Shown: positions 45,797-55,549 of the stretch, in pieces | How the letters are laid out: every line of letters begins with the position of its first letter | How positions within the stretch are numbered: the first letter of the stretch is position 1 | Origin: Malania oleifera | Taxonomy: Eukaryota; Streptophyta; Magnoliopsida; Santalales; Ximeniaceae | DNA length: 64,000 nucleotides | Direction of reading: 5' to 3' | NCBI RefSeq assembly: GCF_029873635.1 | Contig: NC_080426.1 | Location: 58,994,673-59,058,672 of the forward strand | The notes under the pieces: generated by a model | The model's input: only the letters and a program-made list of their open reading frames with translations | Told to the model about the DNA's origin: nothing | Database searches by the model: none | Made by a program: the position numbers and the translations under genes

Positions 45797-45814
45797 TGGC
45801 GACTCTGCTGGGGA
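45797..45814 (+). promoter_or_regulatory. Primer-binding site of element B
   Basis: TGGCGACTCTGCTGGGGA three bases after the LTR end; same as in element A apart from the last bases. Confidence 0.8.
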
Positions 45815-47028
45815 CATTAGAAAGTCAAGCCAGTAATTAATTGTTAATTATCCAAAATTCAAAATTAATAGCCCTTTAATTACTCCTTTCCATTTTGTTA
45901 ATATTGCATACTGGTGAATATTTGAATGCTTTTTTGTACATGTTGTGAGTAGTATATTATGATTGCTTGTATGTATTTCAAATTTTGTATTATATCTGAA
46001 TATTGCATGTGGGGAATGTGGGAATAGACCAAGCTTATGAATTCACACACACTTTCACATGCCTTCTACCTGGACTCAATCTATTAGAATTAGAAAGGAG
46101 TGTAATAGCATTTGTCGCTTCTTTACGGAGTTTGTTAGGACCCGCGAACCACTCCGCTCAGTTTGAGCTTTGTCCGAACCCTCCGAGAGAGGATGGGGTT
46201 CATGCTAGGAACCTATTGTCAATAGGAATTAGAGCCTACCCACACATACTTATCCACAAGATTCTTTCCCTAATGTAGAGCCATGAGAAAACCCTATAAA
46301 AATAAATGCATCTACCTTGGGTTGGGACAGGATCCTCATCCTTCTCCACGTAATTTAATCAAGTCCTTTGTACATACGTTTTTGAAATACTTTGTGTTGT
46401 GTCATGCATTTGCTTCCATTTTAGGCATCCATTCTACTTAACCAAGATTCTGGAAAAGCCCAATTCATTCATGAAAGATTCAAATTTTATTTCCCAAGAT
46501 ATTCTGCATCCATAAAAGGGGAAAGCAGATCAGTCCCAAGGTCATTCCTCGAATTCTGGCCAAATGGTTGTCTATGTTGCATTGCATTGATGCATTTTAT
46601 GCATAATTTCATGCATAGCCATGCATAAGAATCCTTCTCCAATGAGTCAGTACTCATATTCCAATTGCCTGTAAAAACTAGTATGCCAAGGTATTAGAAT
46701 CAAGATTCTAGGTTCCATAATTAAGCAGATCCGGACAATAGCAGATTTGGACAATCACTCTAAATCCTTTTAAACTCCTAACAAAGGGTTAGAATCATAT
46801 GGAAGCAATTAGAAATCCATATAAGAGCACTTGCACAAAATCATGAGAATATCCATCAAGATGTTCAGAAGATTAATGATTGGATGGATAAGTTACTAGA
46901 GATAGCCACCTCTTTGAGTGAAACTGCGCAATTTCCAATACATGTAGTTGAAAGCGAGCCTTTCTATCATCACATTCGGTGAAATTATTAACTGGCTTGG
47001 GCCCAAGCTTACACACATTTATCCTAAC
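45815..47028 (+). other. Leader of element B
   Basis: Matches 16275-17375 and 19556-19680 of element A without the solo LTR, so it supplies the empty site for G. Only decayed coding scraps (SVQKINDWMDKLLE-like) near 46860. Confidence 0.75.
47024..47028. repeat. Target-site duplication of element H (left)
   Basis: CTAAC, repeated at 51977-51981. Confidence 0.9.
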
Positions 47029-47759
47029 TGTAATGCCTCGGACCCACCATGTGGGGCCCAGAGTGTTATGAGACCAACACGTGACTCCAATACCATTCAC
47101 GCAGTGGAAATAATAAAATAACTTCATCAAAATATACCAGAGTTCTATATTTACACATGCAGATCCATAATAATTACAACCTCATTCTTCATACTACAAA
47201 ACTTGATTAAATTATATATAACATAAAAACTAAAAACATAATCGTTTTGGTACCATTCACAAAACTACCCCGCCCTCGAGCTATTTAAACACGATCACCA
47301 GGATAACCTGAAAAGATTAAATCATCGACGGGGTGAGACATCTCTCAGTAAAGAGGAAATAATTTATAACAGTGTGTGACTAAAGTGTTTAATATATAAT
47401 TAAAATATCCATACAAACGCATTCATAATCCAATAGCAGCTGAAATAACACATTCAAGTCACACTAGGTAAATTTCTCTGTCATCCAATCACTATTTTAC
47501 TGATAATTCCCGAGAATAGGGAAGTCTACCTGCCCATGCAAGTAGATTCCCTCTACTCTAGTGTTAACACCAAGGTACTCACCTTTCTTAGTAAGCCCTT
47601 AGATTATGTATCCAGGTAAAGTCGTCGAGAATAGGGAAGGTCATCCGCCTATACAAGTCACTTCCCTCTACTCTGGTATCCACAAATAATTACCAGAGTA
47701 CTCTCCTATCTCAGCAAGCCCTCGGGTGGAGTAATCTACTTTACCATAAATACTTAATT

Positions 47760-48260
47760 AAAGTTACTCACAACCAATGTCAATTCTCCCACACAGAGTT
47801 CAACATGAATATACGTACCACAATCATTCCACACGGGATAATCCACACAGTCTTCAACCATACCCACACAGGGTTCATAATCACACAATATGTAATTATC
47901 CCCACAGAACTTCTAACACACACATCATACATGTCCACACAGGACTGTTAATTACAACATACATGTCCACACAGGACTGGTCCACACAGGACTAACCAAT
48001 CATACAGATTACATGGTCCACACATAACAAACTAATCACACGACATATATGTCCACACAGGACTGCTCAAACCACACAAGTTACTAAACAAACACTCTAT
48101 TCATGGTAAATAGGTAAACAATCTCCTTATACTACTACCAATGTTTACCTTCCAATATAAAAGCCCATATAACGACCTCCTCATACCACTACCAACGTTA
48201 TATGAAGGTTATACCAAGTACGATATAACGACCTCCTCATACCACTACCAATGCTATATC
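47760..48260. repeat. Tandem repeats within the H LTR (3' copy)
   Basis: Many GTCCACACAGGACT units (47800-48070), then about three copies of a longer unit with ACGACCTCCTCATACCACTA (48115-48260). The partner LTR has both (50640-50950 and 50985-51120) with different copy details. Confidence 0.8.
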
Positions 48261-48960
48261 ACAACTTACATGAACCACAACAAAAGTCAACAACAAACCA
48301 ATCATTCAATAAAACTACCACAGTATACACAATCATCCGACATTTTCAACCAAATAGAGTTTGCAATCCAATAGTATTCGCAATCACAATGATTCATCAT
48401 TCACCAAAACTTAGAATCATTTAATTAATAAGAATGGTTTCACCCACACATTTTTTCCCAATATATATATATATATATAAACTTAGTATTTTCAACACCA
48501 GCATGTTTCACAAAAACTATACCTAAATATGTAGAAATTATACCCAAAAATTGTCATTTAAAATTATTAAAAAACTATTATAAAATATTTCCCCTTACCT
48601 ACTCCTCGGAATTCCTACTTAAGTCCAAACAAAATAGACCCTATATTCCAAAAATCCCAACTTCATCAAATCTCAGAAAAATACCCATATAATACTTCTT
48701 AGGCTCCAAATAAACATATTTGTTAAGAAAGTTCCAAAATAACACACTTACCTTGGTTTTTAGGATGTTTCACAAACTTCTCAAATCGAAAATCCGCTCC
48801 ACCTATATTGCAGAGAATCTTCCCATGAGTCTCATGGTAGCTTTTGATCGTCAAACCAAGCTAAACCCGCCCCAAAATCAAAAAGAGAAGGCAAAGGAGT
48901 TGTGGCTTAGAGAGAGAAAGTGAAGGAGAAATAAAATTCTTGCTGAAAATATGATTTCTC

Positions 48961-49190
48961 CCTATTTATAAGCAACTTGCCACGTGGCCTCGTCGACGAG
49001 ACGTCTAGATTCCTCGACGAGCCTGAGAACACCACTCATGGACAAGACCAGGAGCTCATCGATGAAATTCAGGTATTCAAAACCCTCTCTCAGTAAACCC
49101 TCGTCGACGAGACAAGCATACTCAACGACAAGGCTGTTTATACGTTGATCATCAATGAGAAAGTCCAACTCGTCGACAAGCGCCTGTTTA
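48961..49190 (-). promoter_or_regulatory. U3 region: CTCGTCGACGAG repeats, G-box and TATA (H 3' LTR)
   Basis: On the minus strand about seven copies or variants of the 12-bp palindrome CTCGTCGACGAG (best at 48989 and 49099) run up to CCACGTGGC (G-box, 48980-48988) and then TTATAAATAGG (TATA, 48961-48971). The layout suits a promoter with an upstream element array. Confidence 0.75.
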
Positions 49191-49289
49191 TTTCCTTTTA
49201 ATAGTTCTTTTCCCTTTTCTCATATTTTCCATTTTCCCTTATTATCCTTCTTATTATCTTAAATAGTCAAAATTTTCCAAGTCGTTACA

Positions 49290-49303
49290 TTCTCCCCCTC
49301 TCA
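49290..49303 (-). promoter_or_regulatory. Polypurine tract of element H
   Basis: The minus strand reads GAGAGGGGGAGAA directly before the LTR start TGTAACGAC. Confidence 0.88.
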
Positions 49304-49368
49304 AAAGAATTTTGTCCTCGAAATTTGTTAATCACTATTTTCAAAATCAAAAAGTTAACTACACACAT

Positions 49369-49710
49369 TCATAAATTTTGAACAATTCCAACGTATGCAG
49401 CATCAAAACATGCAAAGTCAAACAACATTAACACACATACTAACATAAACATATTACCTAGGCCTTTAGCATTTCCCTCCTCAGGTGTACCCAACATGCT
49501 GACACGCGCCAAGGCACTGCCGCCGCGAGGCACTGGGTTGTTTCTCTGGTTCTGATTCGAAGCTGGTGCATTATTCAGTGGTTCTTGACATTCCCAAGCT
49601 ATGTGACCTTGTTTGATGCATCTATAGCATATGACACTCCTACTCCAACATTCTCCCAAATGTCGTTGATTACACCTAGGGTAGTGTGGGCATGACGAAT
49701 CGCCCTGAAG
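49369..49710 (-). pseudogene. Gag zinc-knuckle remnant fused to element tail (H)
   Basis: Minus strand. A complete CCHC knuckle CYRCIKQGHIAWEC follows the block CNQRHLGECW that normally precedes it in Tekay-type Gag. Then comes a Pro/Asn linker (NNAPASNQNQRNNPVP) and GTPEEGNAKGL, after which the frame runs into a hydrophobic non-homologous tail and stops at 49369. The gag domain upstream and all of pol downstream are missing. It is a deletion remnant, not a working gene. Confidence 0.85.
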
Positions 49711-49847
49711 TCCGTCAAGGGATTTCTGCCTCTAAGCTATGAAACAAACTAAACTCCTATCAACACCCTAATCTACCCATTCCTACCCTGATTCAACTCA
49801 AACTTATACTCTAGTATTAATCGTCCTAAAGTCCACAAGATCGTTAT

Positions 49848-49859
49848 GCTCTTATGCCA
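49848..49859 (-). promoter_or_regulatory. Primer-binding site of element H (mutated)
   Basis: The minus strand reads TGGCATAAGAGC, two mismatches from the iMet site, next to the LTR end. Confidence 0.75.
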
Positions 49860-49861
49860 AC

Positions 49862-51976
49862 TGTAACACCTCGGACCCTCCACGTGGGGCCTAGAGTGTT
49901 ATGAGACCAACATCGTCTCTAATACCATTCATGTAGCGGAAATAATAAAACAACCTCATCAAAATATACTAGAGTTCTATATTTACGCATGTAGATCCAT
50001 AATAATTACAACCTCATTCTTCACATTACAAAACCTGATTAAATTATATATAACATAAAAACTAAAAACATAATCATTTTGGTACCATTCACAAAACTAC
50101 CCCGTCTTGGAGCTATCTAAGCTCGATCACCAAGATAACCTGAAAAAATTAAATCATCGATAGGGTGAGACACCTCTTAGTAATGAAGAAATAATTTATA
50201 ACAGTGTGTGGCTGAAGTGTTTAATATATAATTAAAATATCTTTACAAATGCATTTATAATCTAATAGTAGCTGAAATAACACGTTCAAGTCACACCAGG
50301 TAAATTTCTCTGTCATCCAATCACATGCCCACATACCTAGATATTTTACTAATAATTCTCAAGAATAAGGAAGTCTACCCGCCCATACAAGTAGATTCCC
50401 TTTGCTCTAGTGCTAGCACCAAGGCACTCACCTTTCTCAGTAAGCCCTTGGGTTATGTATCCAGGTAGAGTCACCAAGAATAGGGAAGGTCACCCACCCA
50501 TTCAAGTGGCTTCCCTCTACTCTAGTATCCACAAATAATTACCAGAGTACTCGCCTTCCTCAGCAAGCCCTCGGGTGGAGTAATCTACTTTACCATAAAT
50601 ACTTAATTAAAGTTACTCACAACCAATGCCAATCCTCCCACATAGAGTTCCACATGAATATACATACCACAATCATTCTACACAGGATAATCCACATAGT
50701 ATTCAACCATACCCACATAGGGTCCATAATCACACAATATGTAATCATCCCCACAGGACTTCTAGCACACACATCATACACGTCCACACAGGAATAGTCC
50801 ACATAGGACTGTCAATAACATACATGTCCACACAAGACTAGTCCACCCAAGACTAACCAATCACACAGATTACACGGTCCACATAGAACAAACCAATCAC
50901 ACAACATATATGTCCACACAGGACTACTCAAACCACACAGGTTACAAAATAAACACTCTCTTCATGGTAAATAGGTAAACAACCTCCTCATACCATTGCC
51001 AATGTTTATCTCCCAATATAAACGCCCATATAATGATCTCCTCATACCACTGCCAACGTTATATGATGGTTATACCAGGTACGATATAACAACCTCCTTA
51101 TACCACTCCCAATGTTATATAGCAACTTACATGAACCACAACACAAGTCAATAGCAAACCAATCATTCAACACAACTACCACAATATACACAATCATCCG
51201 GCATTTTCAACCAAACAGAGTTCGCAATCCAAAAGTATTAGTCATTTAAAACTATTAAAAAGCTATTATAAAATATTTCCCCTTACCTGCTCCTCGAAAT
51301 TCTTGCTCAAATCCAAACAAAGCGAGACCTTGTATTCCAAAAAACTCAACTTCTTCAAAACCTAGAAAAATACCCATATAATACTTCCTAAGCTCCAAAT
51401 AACAGTATTTGTAAAGAAAGTTCCAAAATAACACGCTTACCCAAGTTTTTGGGATGTTTCCCAAACTTCTCAAATCAAAAATCCGCTCCACCTATATTGC
51501 AAAGAATCTTTCCAGAAGTCTCAGGGTAGTTTCTGATCGTCAAACCGAGCTAAATTCGGCCCAAAATCAAAGAGAGAAGGTAGAGGAATCATGGCTTAGA
51601 GAGAGAGAGTGAAGGAGAAAAAAAATTCTCGCTAAAATTTTGATTTCTCCTTATTTATAAGCAATTTGCCACGTAGCCTAGTCGACGAGACGTCTGGACT
51701 CGTCAACGAGCCCAAGAACACCACTCGTGGATGAGACCGCGTGCTCGTTGATGAAATTCAAGTATTCAAAACTCTCTCTCGGTAAACCCTCATCGACAAG
51801 ACAAGCATACTCGACGGCGATGCTCTGTAGGTTGATCGTCGACGAGAAAGTCCAACTCGTCAATAAGTTCCTGTTTATTTCCTTTTAATAGTTCTTTTTC
51901 GTTTTCTTCTATGTTCCATTTTTCCTTATTATCCTTCTTATTATCTTAAAGAGTCAAAATTTTCTAGGTCGTTACA
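49862..51976 (-). repeat. 5' LTR of element H
   Basis: 2115 bp, TGTAACACCTCGG to GTCGTTACA on the plus strand. Has its own CTCGTCGACGAG-type repeats (51675-51880) and TATA (51650-51660 on the minus strand). Shorter than its partner by one block of about 150 bp at 51238. Confidence 0.92.
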
Positions 51977-51981
51977 CTAAC
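51977..51981. repeat. Target-site duplication of element H (right)
   Basis: CTAAC, identical to 47024-47028. Confidence 0.9.
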
Positions 51982-52392
51982 AACTCAAGACCCGTGATTC
52001 CAACTAAAGAGAAATGTCGAAGCACCTCCTGTCATCAAGCTTGATATCCAAGAAGGGGAAATAGCTGAAGAAACGAATAAAGAACAAACCCCTAGTTCGG
52101 ATATGAATCATGAAAATGAAATAGGGGAAGAATAGTTGCAAGCTATGGAGGAAGCAAACATGTTTGATTCGGTGGACGCTTTTAATCATTGTTTAGTGCC
52201 GAATTTGATTTTACCCCTGATGTTCAAAATCCCAAATTTTGAGAATTTTAGTGGGTTTGAATGTCCACTAGCTCATTTAGGGATGTATTTCGAGAAGATG
52301 GTTGCACATTCTAACAACGATAATCTACTCATCCATTGTTTTCGATATAGTTTGACTAGGGAAGCTCAAATATGGTATAGTCGTCTAAAGAT
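51982..52392 (+). pseudogene. Tat/Ogre-like gag, first part (element B)
   Basis: Collinear with 19690-20070 of A. Open from 52136: MEEANMFDSVDAFN, then LILPLMFKIPNFENF, CPLAHLGMYFEKMVAHSNND and LTREAQIWYSRLK, where the copia LTR of D begins. B keeps open a position that is a stop in A (HCFRYS against DYF-stop), so the two copies were damaged separately. It continues at 60687. Confidence 0.82.
52388..52392. repeat. Target-site duplication of element D (left)
   Basis: AAGAT, repeated at 60682-60686. Element A shows the uninterrupted site (about 20070). Confidence 0.92.
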
Positions 52393-54524
52393 TGTTGACT
52401 TTTTGAGTCTAATATCTGTTTGATGCTGACAAACCACCATTGTCTTATGTATGCATTTAGTGCATGAACAAGATTTCATTTCAGAACAAACATAAGATAC
52501 TGGAAAATGGAAGCCAACTGGAACTTAAAACTCACATCAATCTGGCGCATTCCATGGAATTGAAGAGCAAGACAAAAGAAGAGATACAATTTCAATTGTA
52601 ATTGCATTTGATTTTTCTATTTGGTCTTTAATATTTGCATCTGCATGCATGATATGAAGAAAGCTCAAAAAAGACCGTAGATTGACTATAGGGATCCAAA
52701 TGACCTTTGGGCACCGTTCGGTCGATCAACGCCATATTTTTGGGGTATCTCTCAAAGGCCTTAGACTAACCTTAGGACTTATAATTCTACATGAAAAAGC
52801 TCCCTATTGGCTTAGAATTATTTATCATGTGAGCAGGGACAATCTTATAAAGAGTATAGGACCGAAATGCTCAAATTGGCATGTTCGGTCAACCGACCTT
52901 CAATACGCAGAACCATTCGGTCGACCGAACCTTCCTAGGGTCAACGGTTTGACCCTTTGGTCAACCAACCTTAAAATGAGCTACAACGCTTTAGTCGACC
53001 GAACTAACATGTGGAGGAGATCCCAATGACCTAGTCAACCGAACCTTTAGTAGAAAATTGATCTGGTAGACCAAACACCCAAGTTCGGTCAACCGAACAC
53101 CCAAGTTCGATCAACTGAACTCATGTCTAGTCGACCAAACATCCGAGGGTTCAAAAATGCCTTAGGACGGTCAACCGAACCTCTAGTTCAAAAATGCCTT
53201 AGTCGACTGAGCTTAGTGAGATGGTCGACCGAGCCTCAAATCTCGTCAATCGAACCTCTCAGGTTGGCTAATTTTTTACCGCAAGTAAACGAGTTATTTT
53301 TAATTAAACATCACTAATCTTTTTCTAAAATGACCTTCGTGTCCCCAATGGTCATATCTTTCCACAAGTCTATGTATACCCCTTTATTTGTCTTAATTAG
53401 CAAGAGATTAGCAAAAATAATTAAGAAAGTTCCACTGAAATATTTTATACTCAAACTCCTTTTTTTGCTCAAATACTTCCAATCTTTTCCAAGCATACTA
53501 CTCATACTCTCTTACACTCCTTGTTTTTAAAATCGTTTTGAAGAGAGCATTTGATTAATCTTTGGGAATTTATTTTCTTCATCCAAAGCTCATACTCTCA
53601 CTTGTTCTTTGTTTATGAAAATTTATTTTTTAGAGTTAGCTTCTTGGATCTCCCATATTTTTTATTGATAAATATTATTGGGAGAAAATTTATATTTGTT
53701 ACTGTGAAAGACTTTAGCACATATATTTTGTGCTGGGAAAGTCTTCTTGCATTTGTGCTTACATTGATGTGGATTATTTTGCAAGATCATTAGAAAGCAA
53801 AAACCCTAGCTTCCTTTGAACAAGTTTTTTGAAAATCTTTTTGGAAGAGATCCTTTGGGGTTGAATCTTTGAAATATTCACTGCATACATTTTACTTAAA
53901 GATTCCAAATTTTTTTTTGAGAAAAATCACTATTCTCACATTGAGCTTATTTTCATATCATACGTGAGTGTATTTTGAGTTGTAGTGTTGTACACATCTA
54001 CTTGTATTAGAAGCATATTTTATTGCACAGAATATTTTATTTTATTATTTTTTGTATTCTAGACATGGGTCTGAAGAGGGAGACTAGTCCTATTAAATAG
54101 TCCCGAATTGGCTTAGACCCGGTTAGGAAAGTTAGGTGCACCATCCTAGTAAGGTGTGCTTGTAGGTTAAGGTCAGCCCTGTTAATTGATCTGGTTTTAA
54201 ACAATGCCACTCCACCAGCTAAATGAGCAATAGTGGTAATCCTCAAGCTTACGAGCTAAGGCGAGGACGTAAGCACAGTTGGTCAAACCCCGATAACATA
54301 TCGTGTGTGCACTTTACATTTCTATAATTTATTTACTGCACGTGCATGTTATATTGTCAATGCTGCGCATAACTTAATTTCTGCACTTGATATTTATTTT
54401 CGCATTTGGGATTGCATAGAAAGACCCTAGGTTGGGAATTACTGATTGTGGAATTGAAATCCACCTAGGAAATTTTAATTACCTAATTCACCCCCCTCCT
54501 CTTGGGAATACACCAATTCCAACA
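52393..54524 (+). repeat. 5' LTR of copia D
   Basis: TGTTGACTTTTTGAGTC to AATTCCAACA. U3 repeats at 52705-53260, TATA-like TCTATGTATACCCC near 53369. R/U5 shows the family block GGCGAGGACGTAAGCACAGT. The short open frames inside (53551-53793 and others) recur in the partner LTR and are not genes. Confidence 0.92.
52705..53260 (+). repeat. U3 cluster of GGTCGACCGAACC-type repeats (D 5' LTR)
   Basis: About fourteen copies, such as TTCGGTCGACCGAACC, TTCGGTCAACCGAAC, GGTCGACCGAGCC. The commonest variation is GTCGACC against GTCAACC. Confidence 0.88.
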
Positions 54525-54525
54525 G

Positions 54526-54539
54526 TTGGTATTAGAGCC
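54526..54539 (+). promoter_or_regulatory. Primer-binding site of copia D
   Basis: TTGGTATTAGAGCC one base after the LTR; a single mismatch from the iMet site. Confidence 0.9.
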
Positions 54540-54577
54540 TCGTAGCCTTGACTTAAACGTTTTTGCTAAAGATTGGG

Positions 54578-55300
54578 ATGGCTCACATTGGTGTATCCCC
54601 ATTCGAAGAGGGACGATCACCTTCCAGTCCTCCATTGTTTTGTGGTGTTAACTACACCCATGGGAAAATTCGAATAAGCATTTTTATAAAATATATGGAC
54701 TTGAGGGCCTGGCAGGTGATTGATAAAGAAATTTGTATGCTAGTTGAAAATGATAATAGTTTAATGCATGCAAATTCATATGCCATGGATTTATTATATT
54801 GTGCTTTAGATTCTTATATTTTTCATGAAATTATGGCATGTAAAAATGCAAGAGAGATCTGGGTTGAACTCGAAAAGAAGTATGGAGAGACCCAGGATAA
54901 AGAGACCACCACTTCGGAAATGTCAAGCTCGGAGGAACTGGAAGTGGTAAATCACAGGGTGATTGCATTGACAGAATTTGAGGTATATAAATCCAACTTT
55001 ATATCTATTGATGATCCTTGTGCTAATTTTTGTAGTATATCATGTGATGAATCATATGATGCTTCATGTGGAAATTATGTTAAACCTAGTAATTATACTA
55101 AGAATGATGCATGCAATGATTTATATTATAATGATTGTAATAATTCCTGTGTTGAATCATGTGCTAATTTGATAAATGAAAGCATGCCATTTTACGAAGA
55201 ACTAGAAAAGGATTTACTTAAAACGCATAAGCTTCTAGTTTGGATGTCTAAGCAGAAAACAGTCATAAAGAAAGAAAATAAAAAGGTGGCAACACAATAA
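54578..55300 (+). CDS. Gag-derived protein of copia D, no zinc knuckle, Cys-rich
   Basis: Open frame of 240 codons from ATG 54578 (MAHIGVSPFEEG), the gag start shared with J, C and E1; an upstream in-frame ATG at 54563 is less likely. Residues 1-110 match the start of copia Gag (PPLFCGVNYT, YMDLRAWQVI, NAREIWVELEKKYGET). The rest of the UBN2 domain is gone and the frame jumps to an acidic linker, then a stretch with eight Cys in about 55 residues (DDPCANFCSISCDES, NDCNNSCVESC), then a helix (PFYEELEKDLLKTHKLLVWM) matching the post-knuckle tail of E1 and J. No CCHC knuckle. It may be a remodelled gag or merely a frame not yet broken. Confidence 0.65.
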   Translation: MAHIGVSPFEEGRSPSSPPLFCGVNYTHGKIRISIFIKYMDLRAWQVIDKEICMLVENDNSLMHANSYAMDLLYCALDSYIFHEIMACKNAREIWVELEKKYGETQDKETTTSEMSSSEELEVVNHRVIALTEFEVYKSNFISIDDPCANFCSISCDESYDASCGNYVKPSNYTKNDACNDLYYNDCNNSCVESCANLINESMPFYEELEKDLLKTHKLLVWMSKQKTVIKKENKKVATQ

Positions 55301-55549
55301 GGCAATCTAAATGATCATCATGCCACACTAGAAAAGAGAAAGATTAAAAAGATATTGAAAATTATCTGCTTAGAGGAGGAAATATTTAATTTTTCTAGAA
55401 AAATATTCAAAACTGAAAATAAAAAGAATAATCATAATAAACTCTTTGGAATCAAAAAGAAAATTCTTTTCAAAAAGGGTTCAGGCTTGATTCATAAATC
55501 TCATAGTCATTCACCTGCCTCTTTTTGTAAAAATATAACAAATAAGTAA
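55301..55549 (+). pseudogene. Coiled-coil tail of D gag, separated by a stop
   Basis: After the stop at 55298 the same region continues with a Lys/Glu/Asn-rich helix (LEKRKIKKILKIICLEEEIF) ending in a basic stretch and stop at 55547. Corresponds to the charged tail of E1 gag. Confidence 0.55.

Larger units (their letters stand above)
47029..49289 (-). repeat. 3' LTR of element H
   Basis: 2261 bp, TGTAATGCCTCGG to GTCGTTACA on the plus strand. Carries about 150 bp (48380-48540) absent from the partner LTR. Confidence 0.92.
47029..51976 (-). mobile_element. Tekay-like Ty3-gypsy element H, pol deleted
   Basis: Two LTRs (47029-49289 and 49862-51976) with perfect TGTAA…TTACA ends flank only 572 bp. 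On the minus strand the internal part has a primer-like site, a scrap of gag with a zinc knuckle, a junction, then the typical end (ATTTCGAGGACAAAATTC) and a purine tract. Perfect 5-bp duplications CTAAC show that it inserted as a unit. Protease, RT, RNase H and integrase are absent, so it depended on other copies or lost them after insertion. Confidence 0.9.

Noticed and set aside
48962..49168. 68-codon minus-strand frame with LVDE repeats
   Set aside because: It is the translation of the CTCGTCGACGAG array in the LTR U3; no start context or homology.
53551..53793. 80-codon frame, also at 59763-59954
   Set aside because: Recurs only because both LTRs of element D carry it; hydrophobic, low complexity and lying in R/U5.
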